Positions 47,921 through 58,500 of a DNA stretch of 64,000 nt are shown here, piece by piece. Within the stretch, counting starts at the first letter, position 1. Every line of letters begins with the position of its first letter. Origin of the DNA: Caballeronia ptereochthonis (GTDB lineage: Bacteria; Pseudomonadota; Gammaproteobacteria; Burkholderiales; Burkholderiaceae); the NCBI RefSeq assembly GCF_001545075.1, contig NZ_FCOB02000025.1, forward strand, positions 1 to 64,000, given 5' to 3'. The notes below the pieces were generated by a model. That model did no database searches, had not been told where the DNA came from, and saw nothing but the letters and a program-made list of their open reading frames with translations. A program made the position numbers and the translations under genes.

Positions 47921-49261
47921 ATGAAGCGTCCTCATCTGCCTCAGGATCACGCGAAAGGGGTCCTGCATGACATCACCTGGACCGCCGGTCCGGTCGTGCT
48001 GATCATCGCGATCGTCGCCGCACTCGTGTATTGGCTCGTCGATCCCGCGCCGCCCAAGACCATCACGATGAGCGCGGGCCAGCCCGACAGCTCGTTCTAC
48101 GTCATCTCGCAGGAATATGCCCGGCTGCTCGCGCGCAACGGCATCACCCTGAAAGTGCTGCCCTCCGACGGCTCCGTGCAGAACCTCGAGCGCCTGCTCG
48201 ATCCGAAGCAGCGCGTCGATCTCGCGCTCGTGCAAGGCGGTATCGCAACGAACGAACAGGCGTCGAAGCTGGTGTCGCTCGGCAGCGTGTCGTATGTGCC
48301 GCTCGTCGTGTTCTATCGCGGCAAGGGCCTCACGCTGTTGTCGCAACTGGAAGGCAAGCGCATCGCCATCGGCCGCGAGGGCAGCGGCACGCGCATGCTC
48401 TCGCTGAGGCTGCTCGAGGCGAACGGCATCTATCCGGGCGGAAGCACGCAGCTTCTGCCGACGGACGGTCTGCAAGCCGCGACGCAACTCGTGAGCAACG
48501 AAGCCGACGCGGTCTTTCTCTCCGGCGACTCCGCGACGCGCGGACTCATGCTGCGCCTCTTGCGCGTGCCCGGCATCTCCGTGATGGACTTCAAGGAAGC
48601 GAGCGCCTACACGCGCATTTTTCCCTATCTCGACGATATCGAGCTGCCGCCCGGCGTGCTCGACCTCGGCCGCCGCATTCCGCCGGAGACCGTGCATCTC
48701 GTCAGCCCGACGGTCGAGCTGGTCGCGCGGCCGAGCCTGCATCCGGCTCTGTCGGACCTGCTCATCGAAGCCGCGCAGGAAGTGCACGGCATGGCGGGCC
48801 TGCTGCAACGCGCGGGTCAGTTCCCGAGCCCCGTCGCGCACGAGTTTCCGATCAGCGAGGATGCGAGCCGCTATTACCGTTCCGGCAAGAGCTTCCTGTA
48901 TCGCGCGTTGCCGTTCTGGCTCGCGAATATCGCGGACCGCGCGCTCGTGCTGTTGCTGCCCGTCGCGGTCTTGATCTTTCCGGCGCTCAGGGTCGTGCCC
49001 GCGCTCTACCGATGGCGCGTGCGCTCGCGCATCTATCGCTACTACGGCGCGCTGATCGCGGTGGAGCGCGGCGCGATGAAACTGACCAGCGAAGACGAAC
49101 GGCGCGTGCTGCTCGTCGAGCTCGATTACATCGAGGAATCGCTCGATACGCTCAGGCTGCCGCTCGCCTATGCCGATGCGCTGTACGTGCTGCGCGAGCA
49201 CATCGGCTTCGTGCGCGCGCGTTTGAGCGAAGCGGCGCGGCGGGAAAGGAGCATCGCCTAG
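47921..49261 (+). CDS. TAXI-family TRAP-type binding protein, membrane-anchored
   Basis: Protein of 446 residues. An N-terminal helix (about 18-40) anchors a TAXI solute-binding domain (about 48-320; starting TITMSAGQPDSSFYVISQEYARLL). A second helix (about 333-355) and a helical cytoplasmic tail end the protein. Typical TAXI receptors are soluble; this two-anchor form is found without TRAP membrane subunits, as here, and its role is not known to me. Start at 47921 (GACGAGG upstream) or 47906. It is followed by a phospholipase D lipoprotein gene 36 bases on. Confidence 0.8.
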   Translation: MKRPHLPQDHAKGVLHDITWTAGPVVLIIAIVAALVYWLVDPAPPKTITMSAGQPDSSFYVISQEYARLLARNGITLKVLPSDGSVQNLERLLDPKQRVDLALVQGGIATNEQASKLVSLGSVSYVPLVVFYRGKGLTLLSQLEGKRIAIGREGSGTRMLSLRLLEANGIYPGGSTQLLPTDGLQAATQLVSNEADAVFLSGDSATRGLMLRLLRVPGISVMDFKEASAYTRIFPYLDDIELPPGVLDLGRRIPPETVHLVSPTVELVARPSLHPALSDLLIEAAQEVHGMAGLLQRAGQFPSPVAHEFPISEDASRYYRSGKSFLYRALPFWLANIADRALVLLLPVAVLIFPALRVVPALYRWRVRSRIYRYYGALIAVERGAMKLTSEDERRVLLVELDYIEESLDTLRLPLAYADALYVLREHIGFVRARLSEAARRERSIA

Positions 49262-49297
49262 GCGCGCTACATGACCGATTCAAGCGGAGGGCACGCG

Positions 49298-50866
49298 ATG
49301 ACGCTTCGAAGATGGTTCGCCGCATTTCAAGCCGTCGCGCTGACGCTGCTGATGACGGCCTGCGCCAGCCTTCCGCCGCAAACGGGACGCATGGAAAGCC
49401 ACGCCCTGACCGATACCGGCGGCACGCGACTCGGCACGGCCTTCGCGGCGAGCGAGGCGGCGCATCCCGGCGACAACGCGTTTCATCTGCTGTCGAACGG
49501 CATGGACGCGCTCATCGCCCGCGTGATCCTGAGCGAGACCGCCGAGCGCACGCTCGATCTCCAGTACTACATCTGGCACGACGATCTGACCGGCCGCGAG
49601 ATGGCCGCGTCCGTCATGCGCGCCGCGGATCGCGGCGTGCGCGTGCGCCTGCTGCTCGACGATCTCGGCACCAATGCCGACGACCAGTTCCTGCTCGCGC
49701 TCGCCTCGCATCCGAACGTGCAGGTGCGGCTCTTCAATCCGGTCGCGAGCCGCACGTTCAAGAAGCTCGGCTCGGCGCTCGAATTCTTTCGCGTGAACCG
49801 GCGCATGCACAACAAGGCGTTGATCGCCGACAACCAGGCCGCGATCCTCGGCGGGCGAAATATCGGCGACGAATACTTCGGGGCGTCGAGCACGGTCGCA
49901 TTCGGCGATCTCGATGTGCTCGTGCACGGGCCCGTGGTGCGCGAGGTGTCGAGCGCGTTCGACCTTTACTGGAACTCGGATGCGGCGTATCCGATCGAGA
50001 ACCTGATGGGCCGTCACGCCGCCCCCGATGCACTCGCGGCCTATCGCGAGAAGCTCGATACCTATCTGCTGTCGGAGAAGAGTTCGCCTTATGTCGCGCA
50101 GGTGCGCGAGCGCTACACGAACGTGATACAGACGCACGGCGCCGCGTTCTCATGGGGCAAGGCCACGCTGCTCTACGACGATCCGGCGAAGATCACGCGC
50201 GCGCCCGGCGATACCGAAGGGCATCTGATGTCGCAGTTCAAGGCGCTGAATCTCCATCCCGGCACGGAAATGCTGATCGTGTCGCCCTACTTCGTGCCGC
50301 GCAAGGAAGGCGTGCAATGGCTGCGCTCGATGACGTCGCGCGGCGTGCGCGTCACCGTGCTCACGAATTCTCTCGCGGCCACCGATGTCGCGGCGGTGCA
50401 TGCGGGTTATCAGCGCTATCGCAAGGACATGCTCGAAGCAGGCGTGCGCCTTTACGAGCTGAAGCCCGTCGCGTCGGACGATAGCGACACGGGCCAGAAG
50501 AAGACCACATTCGGTTCGTCCAAGGCTTCGCTGCACGCGAAGACTTATGTGTTCGACCGCAAGCGCATCTTCATCGGCTCGATGAATCTGGATCCGCGCT
50601 CGGTGGAGTTGAATACGGAGATCGGCGTGTATTGCGAGAGCGCGGATGCGGCTGAAGAGGTGGCGAGCGGCATCGGGACGAATATCGATCGCATCGCGTG
50701 GCGCGTCGAGTTGCGCTACGACGGCACGGGAAGCCGGCGCCTCGTGTGGATCGATACCGATGCCAACGGCAGCACGACCGAGCTCGACAGCGAGCCCGAC
50801 GCGTCGGCGTTGAAGCGCGCGGGCATCTGGATGCTGGGCATCTTGCCGATCGAATCGCAGTTGTGA
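49298..50866 (+). CDS. Phospholipase D-family lipoprotein (cardiolipin synthase-like)
   Basis: Protein of 522 residues with two PLD domains. The HKD motifs are MHNKALIADN (about residue 170) and LHAKTYVFDRKRIFIGSMNLDPRS (about 415). The N-terminus is a lipoprotein signal ending in M-T-A-C (Cys near residue 23), so it should sit in the periplasm or on the outer membrane. ClsC-type cardiolipin synthases share the two HKD domains. I chose the ATG at 49298 with GGAGG 8 bases before it rather than the frame start at 49271. Probably cotranscribed with the TAXI gene. Confidence 0.85.
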   Translation: MTLRRWFAAFQAVALTLLMTACASLPPQTGRMESHALTDTGGTRLGTAFAASEAAHPGDNAFHLLSNGMDALIARVILSETAERTLDLQYYIWHDDLTGREMAASVMRAADRGVRVRLLLDDLGTNADDQFLLALASHPNVQVRLFNPVASRTFKKLGSALEFFRVNRRMHNKALIADNQAAILGGRNIGDEYFGASSTVAFGDLDVLVHGPVVREVSSAFDLYWNSDAAYPIENLMGRHAAPDALAAYREKLDTYLLSEKSSPYVAQVRERYTNVIQTHGAAFSWGKATLLYDDPAKITRAPGDTEGHLMSQFKALNLHPGTEMLIVSPYFVPRKEGVQWLRSMTSRGVRVTVLTNSLAATDVAAVHAGYQRYRKDMLEAGVRLYELKPVASDDSDTGQKKTTFGSSKASLHAKTYVFDRKRIFIGSMNLDPRSVELNTEIGVYCESADAAEEVASGIGTNIDRIAWRVELRYDGTGSRRLVWIDTDANGSTTELDSEPDASALKRAGIWMLGILPIESQL

Positions 50867-50898
50867 GCCGCGCGCTTGCGTGTGCGTTTATCGTTGCG

Positions 50899-51876
50899 TC
50901 AATTGAAGCCGGAAACCGCATGCGGCGCATACGGCGCTTCGAGCTGCGCGATCTCCGCCGCCGTGAGGTTCAGCGACAACGCCGCGACCGCATCGCTCAA
51001 ATGATTGGGCTTCGATGCACCGATGATCGGCGCGGTGACCGGCGTCTTCTGCGCGACCCACGCCAGCGCGACCTGCGCGCGCGGCACGCCGCGCGCCTTC
51101 GCCACCGCGGCCACCGCTTCGACCACGGCGCGATCCGCCTCATCGGTCCGGTAAAGCGCGCTGCCGAACGCATCCGACTCCTGGCGCGCGCTCGTCGTGT
51201 CCCAGTCGCGCGTGAGACGGCCGCGCGCGAGCGGACTCCACGGCAGCACGCCGATGCCCTGATCCTCGCACAGCGGAAGCATCTCGCGCTCTTCCTCGCG
51301 ATACAGAAGGTTCAGGTGATTCTGCATCGTCTTGAACTCGGTCCAGCCGTTCGCGCGCGACGTATAGAGCGCCTTGCTGAACTGCCACGCATACATCGAC
51401 GAGGCGCCGATGTAACGCGCCTTGCCCGCCTTCACGACATCGTGCAGCGCTTCGAGCGTTTCCTCGATCGGCGTCGTGTAGTCCCAGCGATGAATCTGAT
51501 ACAGGTCGACGTAATCGGTGCCCAGGCGCCGCAAGCTGTTGTCGATCTCGTTGAAGATCGCCTTGCGCGACAGTCCCGCGCCATTCGGGCCGGGACGCAT
51601 GCGATTGAATACCTTCGTCGCGATCACGATGTCATCGCGCGTCGTGAAGTCGCGCAGCGCGCGCCCGACGATTTCCTCCGACGTGCCGTCGGAATAGGTG
51701 TTGGCCGTATCGAAGAAATTGATGCCCGCTTCGAGCGCCTGCTGAATGAGCGGACGGCTCATCTCTTCATCAAGCGTCCACGGATGCGTGCCGCGCCCGG
51801 GCACGCCGTAGGTCATGCAGCCGAGACACAGCCGCGATACGTCGAGTCCGGTCGAGCCCAGTTTCACGTATTCCAT
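50899..51876 (-). CDS. Aldo/keto reductase
   Basis: NADPH-dependent oxidoreductase of 325 residues with the TIM-barrel AKR pattern. Catalytic residues are D in FFDTANTYSDG, Y in the same sequence, K in IATKVF, and H in DLYQIHRWD. It starts MEYVKLGSTGLDVSRLCLGCMTYG, as in YajO-like and voltage-channel-beta-type AKRs. AAGGAG is 9 bases before the ATG at 51876. Substrates are usually reactive aldehydes. Not linked to neighbours. Confidence 0.88.
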   Translation of the reverse strand: MEYVKLGSTGLDVSRLCLGCMTYGVPGRGTHPWTLDEEMSRPLIQQALEAGINFFDTANTYSDGTSEEIVGRALRDFTTRDDIVIATKVFNRMRPGPNGAGLSRKAIFNEIDNSLRRLGTDYVDLYQIHRWDYTTPIEETLEALHDVVKAGKARYIGASSMYAWQFSKALYTSRANGWTEFKTMQNHLNLLYREEEREMLPLCEDQGIGVLPWSPLARGRLTRDWDTTSARQESDAFGSALYRTDEADRAVVEAVAAVAKARGVPRAQVALAWVAQKTPVTAPIIGASKPNHLSDAVAALSLNLTAAEIAQLEAPYAPHAVSGFN

Positions 51877-52011
51877 CGTGAGAATCTCCTTGCAAAACGA
51901 AAGGACATGCGCGATAGCGCGCATGAGCGACGAGACCCTAGAGATTAGCGCAGCGCGGCGCGGCGCGCTTTCACGTTCTTTGAAGTCGGCTCGAAGAACG
52001 CCCTTGCATTC

Positions 52012-52908
52012 CTACAGGGCGAGCACGTTCACGGCGACATCCATGTGATGCGCGCCGCCGCCGAGAATCATGCCACGCAATAGCGACACGTCGCTGTAGT
52101 CGCGGCCGGTGGCGAGCGTCACGTGATCGAGATCGGCGAGGACGTCGTTGGTGGGATCGAGGTCGATCCAGCCGCTTTGCGGGCAATGCACCGATACCCA
52201 TGCATGCGATGCATCCGCGCCGATCAGCCGTGCATGTCCCGGCGGCGGATCGTTGCGCAAGTAGCCGCTCACATAGCGCGCCGGAAGGCCGAGCGCGCGC
52301 AGGCAGCCGATCATCACTTGCGAGAAGTCCTGGCATACGCCGTGCCTCAATTCGAATGCGCGCGATGCGGGCGTGTCGAACGACGTGGAAGAAGGCCGGT
52401 ATTCGAAATCCGCGTATATGCGATGCATGAGATCGATCGCGCCGGCGACGAGCGGCGTGCCCGCCTCGAAACTCGCTTGCGCATACTCGCGCAACTCATG
52501 ATCGAGCGAGATGTTGGGCGACGCATAACAGAACTCGCTCTCCGCGAAAAACGGCGCGCCTGCGTGATACCGCAAGCGTTGCGCGACTTCCTCCCACGGC
52601 GGCGTCGCATCGGCATCGAGCGTGCTCCAGCGCGGCGTCAGACGCACGGTGGTCTCGCTCGTCATCGAAAGGCGCTCGTGCGGGGCATCGAGCGAAAAAT
52701 ACAGCACGTCGTTGCCGAATGCATCGACGCGGCTATGCACGTAAGACGGCACGGGCTCGATGCGCTCGGTATGCGAGATGACCTGCTGCCACGGACAATG
52801 CAGCGGACGAATGGTCGCCAGATGCTGCGCGATCTCGACCGGCGTCGAATAGCGATAAGTGGTGCGATGCGTGACCGCGAGCACGGTGTCATTGATGCCG
52901 ATATTCAT
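52012..52908 (-). CDS. Transglutaminase-like cysteine protease (COG1305)
   Basis: Protein of 298 residues. An N-terminal beta domain (HRTTYRYSTPVEIAQHLATIRPLH) is followed by a transglutaminase core with the triad Cys in GVCQDFSQVMIG (about residue 192), His in ADASHAWVSV and Asp in IDLDPTND. Its ATG overlaps the stop of the ATP-grasp gene by four bases. In this gene neighbourhood such proteins are predicted to cleave or transfer peptides made by the ligases. The last gene of the minus-strand operon. Confidence 0.86.
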   Translation of the reverse strand: MNIGINDTVLAVTHRTTYRYSTPVEIAQHLATIRPLHCPWQQVISHTERIEPVPSYVHSRVDAFGNDVLYFSLDAPHERLSMTSETTVRLTPRWSTLDADATPPWEEVAQRLRYHAGAPFFAESEFCYASPNISLDHELREYAQASFEAGTPLVAGAIDLMHRIYADFEYRPSSTSFDTPASRAFELRHGVCQDFSQVMIGCLRALGLPARYVSGYLRNDPPPGHARLIGADASHAWVSVHCPQSGWIDLDPTNDVLADLDHVTLATGRDYSDVSLLRGMILGGGAHHMDVAVNVLAL

Positions 52909-55529
52909 GGCGAGACCTGTGCGGCAAGCGTGTTCGCATGGCTGAAATAGCGCGCGCTCACTTCGTTGGAGGCCGCACCCACCGATGCAACGAGCCTGTC
53001 GCAGAGCGCGATCAACGCATCGTAGCGGCCGTTCTCGCGCGTTTCACAGAGCACCGCGAGTTGCGGCAAGGCATCGGCGTGCGTGAGCAGATCCGCGAAA
53101 CGCGTCGCCTGCGCGCGTCGTGCACCGCCCGCAGCCGCCGCGATTTCGTCGAGCTTCGTGCGCAGGCGCGCGTAGACGCCGTACAGTCCGCGCGGATTGG
53201 TTTGATCCACGACGATCAGATCGATCAGCGCCGGCACTTCGAGCCTTCCCGGATACAGCGAGCGATACGTGAGCGTGCTGTCGAAGAGCTGCAGCAACAG
53301 ATCGAAACCCGCGGGCGACGCGAGCGTGCCGCACTCGGCCACGACGCGCAAGAACGTGGCCATCGTCGCGACGCGTTCGATATGACGGCCGATGAACAAG
53401 AGCCGCCACGCCTCGTCGCGCGTCATGCGATCGCCTTGCGCGCCGCTGATCGCCGACAACTGCGTCGCGAGATGTTCGAGCGCGCCCGCGAGCATCACGC
53501 GGTCATAGTCGCGGCCGATGCGCGGCGTGCCTTCCGTGCCGGCACTGGCGAGTGCGAGGCGCGCGAGCGCATCGCGGAAGTCGTTGCGCGACGCGACGAT
53601 CGTGCGCCAGTGGTCGGTCGAGAGACGGTCGCGAATCTCGCCGCATGCGCGCGCCTGATCCGCTAGATTGCCCCCGATGCTCGTCGCCCGGCTGTTCTCC
53701 GGCAGCCCCGCGATCAGGACCCGCTCGAACGCCTGAGGCGTGCTGCGCGCGAGCGTATCGACCGACGGAATCAGCCCGCATTGCGACGCGAGTTCGGCGA
53801 GCGTCGGAAAGAATTCTTCGGCGTCGCTGCCATCGAGCATGCCGAGCAGCAATCGGCACAGCCGCACGTTGTTTTCCGCGCGCTCGCCATAACGACCGGC
53901 CCAGAAGAGGTTCTCCGCCGCGCGGCTCGAGACGGTGCGATGCTTGCGCAAGTCGCCGGGCTTCATCGGCGTAGGACGCAGCGAGACCGCGCCGCCTGGC
54001 TGGCCCGACATCACCCACGTATCGACGCTGCTGCCGCCGAATTGCATCGATACCGTCGCGCGCTTGTCGGCGGCGAGGCGCGTGAAGCCGCCGGGCATCA
54101 CGCTCCAGCTTCCGTCGATATTGGCGATCGCATAGGCGCGCAGCACGCACGGGCGCGAGCCGAGCGCGCCGTCGTGAAAGCGCGGCGCGCTGGAAAAAGG
54201 CAGATGCTCCTGAATCGTGAAGAGATCCGGCGCGCGCTCGATGCGCTCGCGCCATGCCGCAAGCTGCTGCACGCCTGCATCGATGCCCGGCGCCTGGTCG
54301 GCCTGCGCGTTCGGCCATGTCGGCGCGATGAGTGCGCTGTCGAGACACTCGAACGCTTCGCGCCGCGCCGCTTCCTCGCCGCACCACCACGTGGGCACGG
54401 TCGGCAATTCGAGGGTTTCATCGAGCAGCGCCTGCGCGATGCCGGGCAAGAACGCATTGAGCGCAGGCGATTCCGTGAAGCCCGCGCCCGGCACGTTCGA
54501 CACCATCACATTGCCCGCGCGCATCACCTGCAGAAGGCCGGGCACACCGATGGTCGAATCCGCGCGCAATTCGACGGAATCGCAGAACGCATCGTCGAGG
54601 CGCCGCAACACCGCATGCACGCGCGACAAGCCGGCGAGCGTCTTGAGATAGAGCTTGTCGTGGCGCACCGTGAGGTCCTTGCCTTCGACTAGCGTCACGC
54701 CCAGATAGCGCGCGAGAAACACATGTTCGAAGTACGTCTCGCTGAACGGGCCCGGACTCAGCAAGGCAATATGCGGCGCATCGCTGGACGCGTCGACGCG
54801 GCCGCCTTCGTCGTCGCGCATGGTGGCGCGCGCGCCGTGGGCGATCGTCGCGATGAGCTGTGAATACGTCGCCGCGAGCCGGCTCGCGCGCATTGCGCGA
54901 AACGGATCGGCGAACAGGCTCGCGACGATCAGGCGGTTCTCCAGCGCATAGCCGAGCCCCGAAGGCACCTCGGTGCGATGCGCGATGACGGTCCACGCAC
55001 CCGACGGCGCACGCGCCAGATCGACCGCGACGATCTGCAGGAAGCGGCCGAGCGGCGGCACGAAGCCCTTCACGGATCGCAGATAGCCGGGATGCCCGAA
55101 CACCAGCGCGCCCGGCAGGAGGCCGCGATGCTGAAGCGTCTGCGGCCCGTAGACGTCGGCGACGATCGCTTCCATCAGCCGTGCGCGCTGCACGACGCCG
55201 CGCTCGATCACGGCCCATTCTTCTTCGTCGATGATGAGCGGCAGAAGATCGAGCGACCACGCGCGCGGCTTGCCGTTGTCGGCATAGACGTTGTAGGTGA
55301 TGTCGTTGTCGCGCACTTGCTGCGCGACGGCGGCGACGCCATCGTCCAGCCGAGCAATGCCCTGTTCGCCGAGCAATTCGAAGAACTGCCGCCACGGCTC
55401 GCGCAACTGACCCGAGGCGTCGCGCAGTTCGTCCCAATGCCCTTCGCGCGCCGGCAGCGTGCGCAGCAGCGCGAGCGCATCGACGCGCGCGGCGGCGATA
55501 TCGAAGGGCAACGTCGATTGGTAAGCCAA
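52905..55529 (-). CDS. Fused circularly permuted ATP-grasp ligase and alpha-E domain
   Basis: Protein of 874 residues. Residues 1 to about 530 are a circularly permuted ATP-grasp protein (COG2308): VIAHRTEVPSGLGYALENR, LLSPGPFSETYFEHVFLARYLG, and VPTWWCGEEAARREAFE. Residues from about 540 onward are an alpha-E helical domain (COG2307) starting RAAENLFWAGRYGERAENNVRL. The separate homologs of both parts lie at 61409 and 60297, so this cluster has a fused and an unfused set. Predicted to form an amide bond with ATP; substrate unknown. It is 38 bases downstream of the large transglutaminase. Confidence 0.87.
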   Translation of the reverse strand: MAYQSTLPFDIAAARVDALALLRTLPAREGHWDELRDASGQLREPWRQFFELLGEQGIARLDDGVAAVAQQVRDNDITYNVYADNGKPRAWSLDLLPLIIDEEEWAVIERGVVQRARLMEAIVADVYGPQTLQHRGLLPGALVFGHPGYLRSVKGFVPPLGRFLQIVAVDLARAPSGAWTVIAHRTEVPSGLGYALENRLIVASLFADPFRAMRASRLAATYSQLIATIAHGARATMRDDEGGRVDASSDAPHIALLSPGPFSETYFEHVFLARYLGVTLVEGKDLTVRHDKLYLKTLAGLSRVHAVLRRLDDAFCDSVELRADSTIGVPGLLQVMRAGNVMVSNVPGAGFTESPALNAFLPGIAQALLDETLELPTVPTWWCGEEAARREAFECLDSALIAPTWPNAQADQAPGIDAGVQQLAAWRERIERAPDLFTIQEHLPFSSAPRFHDGALGSRPCVLRAYAIANIDGSWSVMPGGFTRLAADKRATVSMQFGGSSVDTWVMSGQPGGAVSLRPTPMKPGDLRKHRTVSSRAAENLFWAGRYGERAENNVRLCRLLLGMLDGSDAEEFFPTLAELASQCGLIPSVDTLARSTPQAFERVLIAGLPENSRATSIGGNLADQARACGEIRDRLSTDHWRTIVASRNDFRDALARLALASAGTEGTPRIGRDYDRVMLAGALEHLATQLSAISGAQGDRMTRDEAWRLLFIGRHIERVATMATFLRVVAECGTLASPAGFDLLLQLFDSTLTYRSLYPGRLEVPALIDLIVVDQTNPRGLYGVYARLRTKLDEIAAAAGGARRAQATRFADLLTHADALPQLAVLCETRENGRYDALIALCDRLVASVGAASNEVSARYFSHANTLAAQVSP

Positions 55530-55567
55530 TGTCGTCTCTGCTCTTTATTCGAATGATGATTGTGCTT

Positions 55568-58500
55568 TCAACGATAGCGCAGGTCGAGCGTGAAGGAAAA
55601 TTCGAGGCTGCGTTCGCGCGCTTCGACGCGCATCGCGCCGGGCGTATGGCCCATCGCGAAGAAGCGCGAGCGCCGCCGGCTTTCCGCCTCGTATGCGTTG
55701 ACCGGGAACGTCTGGTAGTTGCGGCCGCCGGGATGCGCGACGTGATACTGGCATCCGCCGATCGCGCGCCCCGTCCATGTATCGACGATATCGAAGGTGA
55801 GCGGCGCATGCACGTCGATGGTCGGATGCAGCGACGCCGCCTGCGACCACGCGCGAAAGCGCACGCCCGCCACGTATTCGCTGACGCGGCCGGTCGGTTG
55901 CAGCGGCAGCGCCTCGCCGTTCACGGTCACGACATGACGATTGCCGTTCAGGCCGAGTGCGCGCACCTCGAGCCGCTCGACCGACGAATCCACGAAACGC
56001 ACGGTGCCGCCGATCGCGCCCTCTTCGCCCATCACGTGCCACGGCTCCAGCGCGTTGCGGATCGTGAGCGCGATGCCGCTCGTGTCGTACGCGCCGACGA
56101 GCGGAAAGCGGAACTCGAAGTGCGGCGCGAACCAGCTTCGCTCGAACGCGAAGCCCGCATCGCGCAGTTCCGTGAGCACGTCGTCGAAGTCCATCTGCAC
56201 GAAGGTGCCGAGCATGAAGCGGTCGTGCAGTTCCGTGCCCCAGCGCGTGAGGCGCGCGGTATAGGGCATCTCCCAGAAGCGCGCCACGAGCGCGCGCAGC
56301 AGGAGTTGCTGCACGAGACTCATGCGCGCGTGCGGCGGCATTTCGAAGCCGCGCAGCTCCAGCAGCCCGAGACGGCCGGTGGGGCCATCGGGCGAATACA
56401 GCTTGTCGATGCAGAACTCCGCGCGGTGCGTGTTGCCCGTCACGTCGATCAGGATGTTGCGCAGGATGCGGTCGATGAGCCACGGCGGCACTGTCGCGCT
56501 GCCGCGTCCGCCGAGCAAATCGAGCTGGTGCTGCAACTCGGCGAATGCGATCTCGAGTTCGTAGACCTGGTCGTTGCGCGCTTCGTCGACGCGCGGCGCC
56601 TGGCTCGTCGGGCCGATGAAGAGGCCCGAGAACAGCATCGACAGGGACGGATGGTTGTGCCAGTAGGCGATCAGGCTCGCCAGCAGATCGGGGCGGCGCA
56701 GAAACGGGCTGTCGGCGGGTGTCGCGCCGCCGAGCACGAAATGATTGCCGCCACCGGTGCCGGTGTGGCGCCCGTCGAGCATGAACTTCTCCGGGCTCAG
56801 ATACGACTCGTGCGCGGCGTTGTAGAGAAACTCGGTGTGCTCGACGAGATCGTTCCAGTTTGCCGCCGGATGAATGTTCACTTCGATCACGCCCGGGTCG
56901 GGCGTCACCTGCAGCATCTTGAGACGCGGATCGCGCGGCGGCGGATAACCTTCGATGATCACCGGAATCCCGAGGTCGGCGGCTGTCGCCTCCACGGCGG
57001 CGAGCAGGTCGAGATAGTCGTCGAGCGCGGTGAGCGGCGGCATGAAGACATGCATCAGCTTGTTGCCGCTGCCGAGCTTTTCCAATGCATCGGCTTCCGC
57101 CTTGGGGCCTGCCGCGCGCGCCGGGTCGCGCGCTTCCACGCACAGCGCCGTGCGCGTGATCCAGCCTGCCGACTCGCCGCGCTGCGGCGCGCGGTCCCGC
57201 GATTCACCCGACGGTCCCCGCGTCCCCGAGGCTCCCGCTTCACCGCTCCATGCTCCGATGCGCCCGGTAGTGCCCGCTTCGGCATTTTGCATGCGTGATT
57301 CAACATCCAGATCCGCATATTGCATGCGTAATTCCGCTGCGGCGCGCAAGGGCGTCGGCGGCCCGAACGGATCGTGCTCGTGCTGCCACGGGTAATCGCC
57401 CTGCGACACCCACGGCAGCGAATCGAGCGGCAGGCGGTAGCCCATCGGCGAATCGCCCGGAATCAGAAACATGCGTTCGTCGCGGAAAAACCAGGGACCG
57501 CTCACCCAGCGGCCCGGCCGCATCGCGGGAACGCCTTCTTCGCGCGAGATCGGCAGCGCATAGCCGGTGACCGAGGGCAGGCCGGCGTCGAACACGCGGC
57601 GCAGACGCGCACGCTCCAGTTCGTCGTCGAGACGCGAATCGAACGGATCGACGTTGACCGGCAGGCGTCGCTCGCGCCACAGGTAGTACCAGGTATCCTC
57701 GTAGGCGGGTTGGATGTATTTTGAATCCAAAGACAGCTTGCCCGCGAGATGGCGGAGGAAGCGCGCGGCGTCATCCGACGTATACGACGCCGACTGACGC
57801 TCGTCTGCGAAGAGCGCGGGATTCTGCCAGCACGGCTCGCCGTCCGCGCGCCAGAACAACGACAGCGCCCAGCGCGGCAGTTGCTCGCCCGGGTACCACT
57901 TGCCCTGCCCGATATGCAGAAAACCGCTCGCGCCGTACTGCGCGCGCAACTTGTCCATCAGCGACACGCCGTAAGAGCGCTTCGTCGGGCCGAGCGCGTC
58001 GGTGTTCCATTCGGGCGCATCGCGGTCGCGCACTGAAACGTAGGTCGGCTCTCCGCCCATCGTCAGACGCACGTCGGATGCATCGAGCTGCGCATCCACC
58101 TGCTCGCCCATGCGCAGCACCGCGCTCCAGTCCTCCTCGCTGTAGGGCTTGGTCACGCGCGGCGTTTCGAGCACGCGCTCGATCGACATCGTGTGGACGA
58201 ATTCGACTTCGCTCTTGTCCACCGCCCCGGAAACCGGCGCTGCGCTGTCCGGCTCCGGCGTGCACGCGACGGGAATGTGCCCTTCGCCCGCGAGCAGGCC
58301 CGAGGTCGGATCGAAGCCGATCCAGCCGGCGCCCGGCAGATACACCTCGCACCATGCGTGCAGATCGGTAAAGTCGACTTCGGTGCCGCTCGGGCCGTCG
58401 AGGGATTTGGTGTCCGGCGCGAGCTGCAGCAGATAGCCCGACACGAACCGCGCCGCGAGGCCGAGATGACGCAGCGTCTCGACGAGCAGCCATCCCGAGT

